Below are positions 7,592-14,672 of a DNA stretch of 26,010 bases, piece by piece. The notes below the pieces were generated by a model. It worked only from the letters and a program-made list of their open reading frames with translations, had not been told where the DNA came from and ran no database searches. Where the stretch lies: positions 1 through 26,010 of the forward strand of contig JAEYWA010000202.1 of NCBI GenBank assembly GCA_023431385.1, read 5' to 3'. Each line of letters starts with the position of its first letter. The stretch's first letter is position 1. The stretch comes from Bacillota bacterium. Lineage in GTDB: Bacteria > Bacillota > Clostridia > Acetivibrionales > DSM-1351. Made by a program: the position numbers and the translations under genes.

Positions 7592-8959
7592 TTATTTACC
7601 TGCTTCCTTATCAAGTATTTTCTGGAAATCAGCGTTGGCCTTGTTGGCGGCTGACGCAACATCCTTACCTAATATAGCAGTAGTAATAACTGTCCCAATT
7701 ATTGTTCTTGCTTCTCCTACATTTATCATAAACGGCCTGTCAGTACCAATACCGATGGGATTAGTTTCGTTTATAACAACAACCAGTTCAGCAGGGAAGT
7801 TTTTATTGGCCTCCTGATTAGTCCAGGTTGAACTACGCGTACTTGGATTTCCTACAAGCGCAGTCTTCACATCCATTTCCTTGCCCAATGACCACTTAAT
7901 GAATTCCCATGAGGCATCCTTATTTTTTGAGCCGGTACTGATACCCAATGCCCAAGCAACTATATTAAACGGCTTTGCGCCTGCTGGCCCAGCCGGCAAT
8001 ACGAAATACCCTACCTTATCAGAAATAAGAGAATTTTTTGGATCCAGTGCAAAGCCATACTGGCTGTCGGCATCAATTCTCATTGCTGCCTTACCCTGTG
8101 TAAACAAGGATTGTGTTTCAGTCCATCCCATATTGGCTACACCTGCAGGACCGTAATTCTTCAGAAGATCACCATAGAACTGGAAGGCCTTGATTGCTTC
8201 AGGAGTATTTATTGCTGCCTTGCCATCAACAATAAATTCTCCGCCAAAGGCACGCAGGAAACCCGAAAATTGAGTTACAGCATCGGATCCCTTACCTCTG
8301 ATAGCTATTCCGGCAATTCCCTTTTTAGGGTTATGCAGCTTCTTCGCTGCTTCCATCAGCTCGTCCATAGTCTTTGGAACACTTGTTATTCCGGCTTCAG
8401 CAAACATCTCTTTATTGTAATATACTATTTCTCTCTCTGTCATTAGCGGTATACCATACATTTTGCCGTCAACAGCACATATATCTTTACCTGATTCAAA
8501 GAAATCCTTGATGTCAAATTCAGGAGATTTAGAAATATACTCATCCAAAGGCTCTATCCAGCCGTTATTGGTAAACAGCAGTGTTTCCTGCAGTGGCCTG
8601 AAAGCTACAACATCAAGGTCACTTCCCCCTGCCGCTGAGCTAACTGCAATCTTATTGCTGAGCTGATCATTTGCAAGCTGCTGGAAGTTAACCGTAATCC
8701 CAGTTTCTTCCTTAAACTTGTCCAAATTTGCTACAATCTCATTAGTCCACATTGCACCAAAACCAATAAAGTTGATCTTTTCTCCATCAAAGGGTTTTGC
8801 GTTACTATTGGTGTCGGCTGCCTCAGATGAGCTTGCTGCCGCGGAAGAATTTGAAGCCGAGGTATCAGCAGCTGGCTTATCACTGCCACATGCTGAGAAT
8901 AGTGATACTAACAATGTCATAACAAGAGCCAAGCAAATTAGTCTTTTTGAATTTTTCAT
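7592..8959 (-). CDS. Extracellular solute-binding lipoprotein of a sugar ABC transporter (family 1)
   Basis: Captures the substrate outside the membrane and delivers it to the two permeases encoded downstream. The 455-residue precursor has a basic N-terminus, a hydrophobic core and a lipobox ending in FSAC, so Cys24 should be lipidated. A Ser/Ala-rich linker (about residues 25-52) precedes the binding domain. Sequence blocks such as YGIPLMTEREIVYYNKEMF and the later WEFIKWSLG resemble family 1 (maltose/oligosaccharide type) binding proteins. GAGGGGG lies about ten bases before the ATG. It is separated from dhaL by 213 bp that may carry its own promoter. The ligand is unknown; the operon suggests a sugar acid or acidic saccharide. 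Confidence 0.92.
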   Translation of the reverse strand: MKNSKRLICLALVMTLLVSLFSACGSDKPAADTSASNSSAAASSSEAADTNSNAKPFDGEKINFIGFGAMWTNEIVANLDKFKEETGITVNFQQLANDQLSNKIAVSSAAGGSDLDVVAFRPLQETLLFTNNGWIEPLDEYISKSPEFDIKDFFESGKDICAVDGKMYGIPLMTEREIVYYNKEMFAEAGITSVPKTMDELMEAAKKLHNPKKGIAGIAIRGKGSDAVTQFSGFLRAFGGEFIVDGKAAINTPEAIKAFQFYGDLLKNYGPAGVANMGWTETQSLFTQGKAAMRIDADSQYGFALDPKNSLISDKVGYFVLPAGPAGAKPFNIVAWALGISTGSKNKDASWEFIKWSLGKEMDVKTALVGNPSTRSSTWTNQEANKNFPAELVVVINETNPIGIGTDRPFMINVGEARTIIGTVITTAILGKDVASAANKANADFQKILDKEAGK

Positions 8960-9172
8960 AAATTATTTTCCCCCTCATAATTTTTTAAGAAAGCATAAAT
9001 TTTTATAAGGAAATTCAAGCATCTTATGGCTTAAGTTTTGGTATGCCCTGGAAACTTATAAGATATTATGCCTTCTTTTTATGTATACATACCTTGTATG
9101 CTACATTCAGACAAAATACTTCCAAGTCAATTTTATAGGCTGTCGCCCGCAGTCCAGATCAGCAGCTAAGCG
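8960..9172 (-). promoter_or_regulatory. Gap between dhaL and the binding-protein gene; possible internal promoter
   Basis: The minus strand has TTGACT (9126-9131) followed by only weak -10 candidates, so any promoter here would be weak or activator-dependent. A 12-bp palindrome TATGTATACATA lies at 9080-9091 and an 8-bp palindrome CTTATAAG at 9056-9063. A short GC-rich hairpin (around 9138-9155) follows the dhaL stop without a clear U run. Whether the upstream and downstream halves are one transcript cannot be decided from this. Confidence 0.35.
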
Positions 9173-9811
9173 TTAAATGCAAATTGACTTTATGAATTCA
9201 GAAAAGCCTTTCATAATAAGAACAGCTACTACCGAACCGGCATCCAGCAATTCCCTTGAGTTTTCTCCCCGGGTAGCAGCCCTGCCATGAACAGCAATCA
9301 TGGTTTTGGTTAGCTCACTACCTTCCTCTGATGCCTTTAACGCATTCTGTGCAGCCGCTATCAAGGATTCGCCTCTTGCTGTGTCCACTTTGAGAGATTG
9401 TACTGCCGGTGCAATTCCGTCAAGAAATGTTTTTTCTCCGACTTTTGCTTTTCCACGAAGTTCCACACCTTGCATATAAGCCTCGAACAGCTGTACTATA
9501 TCCTCAGGCGACAATTCGTTTTTTCCCCTTAAAACTTTTCCTGCCTGCATCAACCCCGAAGCCATCAATGTCCCCATTGTAGAAGGAACGGCGGTCGACA
9601 TAGCCTTTCCCGCATTGTAAAACAGCTTTCCGATATCTGTTTCTTCAGAATTCTGAACATTGAGAAATGCTGCCTTGAAACCATCGCTCATTGTCAACCC
9701 TAAATCGCCATCCCCGGCAACACTGTCAATATTAATCAAATATTCCTTATTACTGAGCATTACTATGTTCCATTGTTCAAAGAGTTCTTTTATCTGACTG
9801 AATAAAATCAT
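9173..9811 (-). CDS. dhaL: Dihydroxyacetone kinase subunit DhaL
   Basis: Nucleotide-binding subunit that passes phosphate to the substrate held on DhaK. The 212-residue protein has the acidic triad D29, D34 and D36 (in AGDGDLGLTM) that holds ADP/ATP through magnesium, and the later GEKTFLDGIAPA and GRAATRGENSRE motifs of the family. The ATG at 9811 is chosen because GGAG lies six bases upstream; the preceding in-frame TTG overlaps that site. It follows dhaK by 50 bp. No DhaM or other PTS-type phosphodonor is in the window, so this pair either uses ATP directly or relies on a DhaM encoded elsewhere. Confidence 0.88.
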   Translation of the reverse strand: MILFSQIKELFEQWNIVMLSNKEYLINIDSVAGDGDLGLTMSDGFKAAFLNVQNSEETDIGKLFYNAGKAMSTAVPSTMGTLMASGLMQAGKVLRGKNELSPEDIVQLFEAYMQGVELRGKAKVGEKTFLDGIAPAVQSLKVDTARGESLIAAAQNALKASEEGSELTKTMIAVHGRAATRGENSRELLDAGSVVAVLIMKGFSEFIKSICI

Positions 9812-9861
9812 AATTATCTCCAAAAGCCTGAAAAACGGCTATAATAATAGTTCTACTCTGC

Positions 9862-10878
9862 TTATAACTGCATTTGTTTAAAAAACGGAGTGTTTGCAGG
9901 AGCAGCCAAAAGCCTTTTAAGCTCATCATCCAGTCTGAATAAGGTTATTGAAGCTCCGGCCATCTCCATTGATGTGGCAAATTCACCTACAAAAGCCTTG
10001 TAAACAGAAATCCCTTTTTCCTCAAGTACCTGCGAAACCCTCCTGTACATAATATATTGTTCCTCAAGAGGCGTTGCACCCAGGCCGTTTATCAATATAG
10101 CCACTTCATCTCCGGCAGCATAGGGAATATCCTCTATTATTGGCTTAAGCATTTCATCAACTATCATATCAGCCGAAAGTAGCTTCCCTCTGCGAATCCC
10201 TGGTTCTCCGTGTATTCCCATTCCAATTTCCATTTCATCCTCGCCCAGTTCAAAGCTTGGATGTCCAACTCTCGGCACGATACACGGGGATAATGCCACA
10301 CCCATTGTTCTGACATTTGCGCATGCCTTTTCAGCAATGCGCTTGACTTCTTCAAGACTCATCATTTCAGCTGCTGCCGCGCCGGCACATTTATATACAA
10401 AAAATATGCCTGCAACTCCCCGGCGACTATTTTTCTGACCAGACGCTGCTGGTCCGGCAGAAGCAACATCTTCTCCGGCAACTACGGTTTCAACTTTTAT
10501 ACCATCTTCAAAATCAGCCATCTCAGCTGCCATATCAAAGTTAAAAATATCACCGTTATAATTGCCATAGATGTACAGAACCCCCGCTCCTGAGCTGATT
10601 GCTCTGGTAACCTCAAGCACCTGCTCCGGACTTGGAGATTGAAACACATCTCCTATTGCACATCCATCCAACATTCCGTCTCCGACATACCCCAGAAACA
10701 GCGGCAGATGTCCCGAACCTCCTCCTGTAGCAATACCTACCTTGCCAACTGTTTTTTTGGTTGAAACAAAGCATCTTAAGTCCTCCGAAGCCGGCTTGAC
10801 CATATCAGGATGGGCTGAATAAATGCCTTCCAGCATTTCATTTACAAAATTCTCGGGTGCATTTATTATCTTTTTCAA
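9862..10878 (-). CDS. dhaK: Dihydroxyacetone kinase subunit DhaK (substrate-binding)
   Basis: Binds a short ketose or aldehyde covalently through a histidine so that DhaL can phosphorylate it. The 338-residue protein has H57 (GGGSGH), D110 (NYNGD) and the hemiaminal-forming H223 (GIHGEPG), equivalent to H56, D109 and H218 of E. coli DhaK. The stretch after GGGSGH is LPLFLGYVGDG where classic enzymes have EPAHAGYVG, which may alter substrate choice; related kinases act on tetruloses. The start is a TTG at 10878 with AAAGGAGG seven bases upstream, and the protein start MKKIIN matches the family. In the inferred pathway it would phosphorylate the triose or tetrose released by the DapA-like aldolase. 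Confidence 0.9.
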   Translation of the reverse strand: MKKIINAPENFVNEMLEGIYSAHPDMVKPASEDLRCFVSTKKTVGKVGIATGGGSGHLPLFLGYVGDGMLDGCAIGDVFQSPSPEQVLEVTRAISSGAGVLYIYGNYNGDIFNFDMAAEMADFEDGIKVETVVAGEDVASAGPAASGQKNSRRGVAGIFFVYKCAGAAAAEMMSLEEVKRIAEKACANVRTMGVALSPCIVPRVGHPSFELGEDEMEIGMGIHGEPGIRRGKLLSADMIVDEMLKPIIEDIPYAAGDEVAILINGLGATPLEEQYIMYRRVSQVLEEKGISVYKAFVGEFATSMEMAGASITLFRLDDELKRLLAAPANTPFFKQMQL

Positions 10879-10940
10879 CTGGATACCTCCTTTACGAAAA
10901 TTAAATATATCTCACAAAGAACAAAATTTTAGATTATTAA

Positions 10941-11897
10941 TTATTTGTTTACATAATTTTCAGGATCTTTACCCCTGCAAACGACATCCACAGTTGCTCT
11001 AGCGGTGATTTCACCAACCATTTGTATGGTCTCAATAGTATCGCTGCCCCAATGCGGCGTGCAAATGAAATTACTTAGCGTGAAAAGCTTATTATCTGCC
11101 CTGGCAGGTTCAATTTCAAATACATCCGATGCTGCACCCGAAAGCTTTTTGTCTGCCAACGCCCGGTATAACGCTTCCTCATCTACAAGTGCACCGCGGC
11201 TGGTATTTATAAAGAACGCTCCATCCTTCATCCTGGAAATTGTATCGATGTTTATAATGTGATTGGTTTCTTCTGTCTTTGGGAGGTGAAGGCTTAAAAT
11301 ATCACATTTTTCAAGTAATTCGTCAAAGCCGGTGATTTGGACATTGTACTTTTCTGCCCAATCATAATCAGGATACTTGTCAAATGCAAAAACATTTACA
11401 TCAAAGCCTGACAGCTTTTTAGCCACAAGCTTAGGTATTTTCCCAAAGCCTATCAGTCCAATATTCTTTCCGGATACTTCGCTGCCTGCAACTCTGTCCC
11501 AAGCCCCGCCCTTACATATCCTGTCTCCACTGACAATATTCCTTTTTAAATTAATAATGTATCCTATTACAAGCTCTGCTACTGCATTTGTGGATGCAGG
11601 TGCATTACTGACCTTTATACCGTATTCCTTTGCTTTTCTTATATCAATATTATCTACCCCAATTCCAAACTTTGCAATGGACTTTAATTTTTTCCCTCGC
11701 TTAAAAAGTTCTTCATTCCACTCGTCCATACCCGTTATAACAGCATCCAGGTCCTCTACAATTTCTAATAGTTCATCCTGGGTATACGGTCTTTGAAAGG
11801 GATTCTCAATTATCTCAAATCCATTCTGTTCAAGAAATGCTTTTGACTCAGGACAGTTTTGCGAATAGTTGTATCCTCCGAAAAAGAGCTTATACAT
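10941..11897 (-). CDS. D-isomer-specific 2-hydroxyacid dehydrogenase, copy 2
   Basis: A 318-residue paralogue of the enzyme encoded at 1858-2817, collinear over its whole length (both begin with a G/T-x-N-Y-S strand motif and share FGIGVDNID). Catalytic R234 (SRGAL), E263 (EIEP) and H282 (TPHWGSDT) are present and Asp173 is in the NAD-binding position. The glycine-rich loop is GFGKIP (150-155), with Pro where the family normally has Gly or Ala. AGGAG lies nine bases before the ATG. It lies 29 bp after the aldolase gene and about 60 bp before dhaK. Likely a 2-keto acid reductase acting on an intermediate or side product of the pathway; substrate unknown. Confidence 0.85.
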   Translation of the reverse strand: MYKLFFGGYNYSQNCPESKAFLEQNGFEIIENPFQRPYTQDELLEIVEDLDAVITGMDEWNEELFKRGKKLKSIAKFGIGVDNIDIRKAKEYGIKVSNAPASTNAVAELVIGYIINLKRNIVSGDRICKGGAWDRVAGSEVSGKNIGLIGFGKIPKLVAKKLSGFDVNVFAFDKYPDYDWAEKYNVQITGFDELLEKCDILSLHLPKTEETNHIINIDTISRMKDGAFFINTSRGALVDEEALYRALADKKLSGAASDVFEIEPARADNKLFTLSNFICTPHWGSDTIETIQMVGEITARATVDVVCRGKDPENYVNK

Positions 11898-11926
11898 TAT
11901 TACTCACTCCTCTATTAATGAAGTAA

Positions 11927-12823
11927 CTATTTTACTATCTCAAGACATTTTTTAAAGTCCTCTGTAAACTTCTCCAACTCCTGGGGGGAGATGTCCAATA
12001 ATGGATTTTTCATTGATCCCATATCAATACCTCTTATCTTCAAGCCTTCTTTAAAATAAGACATATTTGAGCCGCACTTAATTGTTTCTGCTGCATATGT
12101 TGCCAGCTTCTGAAGTCTTGCTGCCTCTTCAAATTTTCCTTCTGTAAAGGCTTTGTATACTCTGGAGAAAATCTCCGGGAACACACTGGAGCAGCCGGAT
12201 ACTATTCCATCACAACCAAGCATCAGTGAAGCGAACATCAAAGTATCTGCTCCCTGTACAACAGAAAAATTATCATTGTTTATCCTTCCATAATGTACAG
12301 TTCTGTTCATATCTGGCAGGCTATACTTTATACCTATTACATTGGGAGCTCTCCTGACTATTTTTTCAATAACTTCCGGTTTAAGATCATTCCCCGAAAG
12401 CTGAGGAATATTATAAGTATAAACAGGGAAATCATCAGGAACACTTGAGGCAACAGCAACAAAATATTCTTCCAATTCCTTATCTGAAACCTTGAAATAA
12501 GAAGGAGTTACAACACCGATCCCATCAGCCCCTATTTCATACGCATGCCTTGCAAGTTCTACAGTATCATTTTGAGCCATGGCACCAACATGAATATAAG
12601 CAGTAATTCTCTTATTATTCTGAGATACAACTGTTTCAGCCACCAATTTTCTTTCTTCAACAGTCATCAGATACATTTCACCTGTAGTGCCCAAAGGATA
12701 AAGACAGTGCACCCCTCCATCAATCAAGAAATCCACATGCTTTCTGATTGCATTTGCGTCAACCTTCTGACCTTTGTCAAACGGCGTTACCATTGCTGTA
12801 ATTACTCCATAAAGTTTCTTCAT
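11927..12823 (-). CDS. DapA-family class I aldolase (DHDPS/NAL/KDG aldolase-like)
   Basis: Cytosolic Schiff-base lyase. The 298-residue protein is full length, with GTTGE (45-49), catalytic Tyr137 (YTYNIP) and Schiff-base Lys166 (GIKYS). This family includes lysine-pathway DHDPS, N-acetylneuraminate lyase and 2-keto-3-deoxy sugar-acid aldolases or dehydratases. The first-gene position in an operon with a sugar transporter, an aldonate-type dehydratase and a triose kinase argues for cleavage of a 2-keto-3-deoxy acid to pyruvate and an aldehyde. The ATG at 12823 has GGAGG eight bases upstream; an upstream in-frame TTG overlaps that site. Its initiation region is nearly the same as that of the gene at 1858-2817. 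Confidence 0.88.
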   Translation of the reverse strand: MKKLYGVITAMVTPFDKGQKVDANAIRKHVDFLIDGGVHCLYPLGTTGEMYLMTVEERKLVAETVVSQNNKRITAYIHVGAMAQNDTVELARHAYEIGADGIGVVTPSYFKVSDKELEEYFVAVASSVPDDFPVYTYNIPQLSGNDLKPEVIEKIVRRAPNVIGIKYSLPDMNRTVHYGRINNDNFSVVQGADTLMFASLMLGCDGIVSGCSSVFPEIFSRVYKAFTEGKFEEAARLQKLATYAAETIKCGSNMSYFKEGLKIRGIDMGSMKNPLLDISPQELEKFTEDFKKCLEIVK

Positions 12824-12923
12824 GAATTCAGCCTCCAATTATAGATTTTAATTTTTTGTTGAGAATAATGAACATTTGTTAGAATTTCGTTCATTAAATA
12901 CTTGAGCAATATATCAGTTGCAT

Positions 12924-12937
12924 TGTTTCGCAAAACA
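12924..12937. promoter_or_regulatory. Operator-like palindrome in the aldolase-operon leader
   Basis: TGTTTCGCAAAACA is a 14-bp palindrome with one mismatched pair and a central GC, the usual shape of a LacI-family operator. It lies about 100 bp before the aldolase start. The divergent LacI-type regulator is the natural candidate to bind it, but no consensus can be proven from one sequence. Confidence 0.4.
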
Positions 12938-13102
12938 GCCTTATGAAACTATTTTCATACACCGGGTTCATATGAACATACACTTTCATGTTTACATGCT
13001 AGAAAAGTTAATATTAAAACATATATGCAATTCACTATTATGTGATTTGCACGCCCTATTATAACCAGTTCAAACAGCATCCAAAATCACTGTATCAATA
13101 TG

Positions 13103-13116
13103 TGTAATCGTTTTCA
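13103..13116. promoter_or_regulatory. cre-like catabolite response element
   Basis: TGTAATCGTTTTCA matches the core TGNAANCGNWNNCA of the CcpA-binding consensus at every fixed position; only the outer W bases differ. It lies about 40 bp upstream of the candidate leftward -10 and partly overlaps one copy of the TTCACTATTATGT repeat. Repression of the aldolase operon by preferred sugars is the likely meaning. Confidence 0.5.
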
Positions 13117-13344
13117 CTATTATGTATATTAATTTAGCACATTTCACTAATATATGCAATGCTTTTAGTAAAAATATTTATACATTTTTTTGCATACATG
13201 TGTATTTGATTTATGATTTGTTGTATTTTCAATATGTAACATGTAATATTTACATTGCAAGCATGTGTACTATTTTAAGGAAACAACTTTTAAAAAAGCC
13301 ATAATTCACTTAATTATAGCCTGTTTTTTTGTAATTATTTTATA

Positions 13345-13373
13345 TTGATAAGTTCTGGTGCATATAGTATACT
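13345..13373 (+). promoter_or_regulatory. Promoter of the LacI-family regulator gene
   Basis: TTGATA (13345-13350), a 17-base spacer and TATACT (13368-13373), each box five of six to consensus. It predicts a start near 13380 and a leader of about 120 bases. Confidence 0.7.
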
Positions 13374-13391
13374 TTTCTATGGACTATGAAA

Positions 13392-13409
13392 CCGTATACA
13401 TGTTTACGG
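13392..13409. promoter_or_regulatory. Candidate auto-operator downstream of the lacI promoter
   Basis: CCGTATACATGTTTACGG is an 18-bp palindrome with one mismatched pair. It begins about 19 bases after the -10 box, where a bound repressor would block transcription, which suggests autoregulation. It is nested in a larger inverted repeat (AAACCGTAT at 13389-13397 and ATACGGTTT at 13424-13432). Confidence 0.5.
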
Positions 13410-13501
13410 AAAATTGCTCACCAATACGGTTTTGGTACTAAACCCTCCCGAAACAGGTATAAAATCGTATTCATGATTTTTATTAACGAGGTGGTATAAC
13501 A

Positions 13502-14521
13502 ATGAAAAACCCCACTATAAAAGATGTGGCTGCTAAAGCAGGTGTATCAACAGCTACAGTATCACGGTATTTAAATGGCAGTGGTTATGTAAGCAAAGAA
13601 ATACAGGAAAAAATAAGCAATGTTATTGAAGAACTGGATTTCATCCCCAACAATGTTGCTCAAAGCTTGAAAAGAACCAAGACTAAAACCATAGGTATAG
13701 TAATACCCGATTTGTCAAATGTGTCTTTCATGGATACCGTTAAGGCCATAAGCGATGTTGTTACTGCTCATAATTATCAGCCGATCATATTGAGCAGTGA
13801 TGAAAATATCGATACCGAGAACAAGATTCTTGATGTATTGGTATCCAAAAGAGTTGACGGGATTATAATCGCTTCTGCCGATAAGAACGAAAAGCTGTTG
13901 AAAATCAATAGCACCCGGCTGCCAATTGTATTACTGGACAGAGACTTTTGCAACACAGACAGCAATATCATAATAGACTCCGTAATCAACGATAATTATA
14001 CAGGGTCATACCAAATGATAAATTATCTTATTTCACTAGGTCATAAAAAAATTGCTATTCTGTGCAGCCAAAGCAATCCCGTACTGATAAACGACAGACT
14101 ACGAGGGTACATTGACGCCCACCAGCATAATGATATGGAAATTGATGAAAGCTATGTTCTATATGGCAACTATAAATTTGAATCCGGATATGAATTGACA
14201 AAAAAACTTATAATGCAGCCTTTGAAGCCCACCGCCATTTTTTCGGTCAATAATCTGATGGCACTGGGAGCGGTGGCTGCATTGAATGAAATGAATATAA
14301 GCATTCCCAACGAAATGTCAATTTGCGCTTTTGGTGTATTCAAATATCATACTATCCTGAATCCGGATATGACTGTCATTAATCAACAGCCTGTAGAGTT
14401 AGGAAAAAAAGCTGCAGAGCTTCTTATTAATAAAATAAAAAACTCAAAAGGCTGGGTACCACAAAAGGTTGTATTTGATGCCGATATAATAATGAGGAAT
14501 TCCTGTGCAAGACCCCGCTAG
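13502..14521 (+). CDS. LacI/GalR-family transcriptional regulator
   Basis: DNA-binding repressor of 339 residues. The N-terminal helix-turn-helix (TIKDVAAKAGVSTATVSRYL, residues 4-23) and the hinge helix (NNVAQSLKR, about 51-59) are canonical. A periplasmic-binding-protein-like effector domain follows from about residue 62. The ATG has GAGGTGG seven bases upstream. It is divergent from the ten-gene catabolic operon and convergent with the ribokinase operon, so it most likely controls the former in response to the substrate or an intermediate, and probably itself through the palindrome in its own leader. The effector is unknown. Confidence 0.92.
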   Translation: MKNPTIKDVAAKAGVSTATVSRYLNGSGYVSKEIQEKISNVIEELDFIPNNVAQSLKRTKTKTIGIVIPDLSNVSFMDTVKAISDVVTAHNYQPIILSSDENIDTENKILDVLVSKRVDGIIIASADKNEKLLKINSTRLPIVLLDRDFCNTDSNIIIDSVINDNYTGSYQMINYLISLGHKKIAILCSQSNPVLINDRLRGYIDAHQHNDMEIDESYVLYGNYKFESGYELTKKLIMQPLKPTAIFSVNNLMALGAVAALNEMNISIPNEMSICAFGVFKYHTILNPDMTVINQQPVELGKKAAELLINKIKNSKGWVPQKVVFDADIIMRNSCARPR

Positions 14522-14558
14522 ACATAAGAATTTTCATACTAACTTTTATCAGATATAA

Positions 14559-14604
14559 AAATACCCTGCAAATAATTTCCGGAATAATTATTTACAGGGT
14601 ATTT
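14559..14604. terminator. Bidirectional terminator between lacI and the isomerase gene
   Basis: AAATACCCTG (14559-14568) pairs with CAGGGTATTT (14595-14604), then after one mismatch AAATAATT (14570-14577) pairs with AATTATTT (14586-14593), leaving a TCCGGAAT loop. The minus-strand side runs into GTATTTTTATA, so it is stronger for the leftward isomerase transcript; on the plus strand the tail is ATTTCTTAATT. Confidence 0.8.
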
Positions 14605-14672
14605 CTTAATTGTCTTACCAACTAATTTGGTGTTATTGACGCTTATTTTCTTTTTTTCAAAATCCAGCGTTA

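Larger units (their letters stand above)
12824..13501. promoter_or_regulatory. Long divergent regulatory region between the aldolase operon and lacI
   Basis: A 678-bp AT-rich gap with no credible gene. It holds the lacI promoter and candidate operator, a candidate leftward -10 TATAAT at 13058-13063 (its -35 is poor), a cre-like site, and several inverted repeats: 12866-12896 (8-bp arms in the leftward leader), 12924-12937, 12942-12959, 12966-12977, 12987-12998, 13194-13205 and 13241-13255. The motif TTCACTATTATGT occurs at 13031 and 13113, with a variant at 13143. The density of palindromes suggests control by more than one regulator. Confidence 0.6.

Noticed and set aside
13122..13304. A 60-codon plus-strand open frame in the divergent regulatory gap
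   Set aside because: Low-complexity AT-rich translation, no ribosome binding site and no similarity to any family I know; it lies among palindromes and is best read as non-coding.
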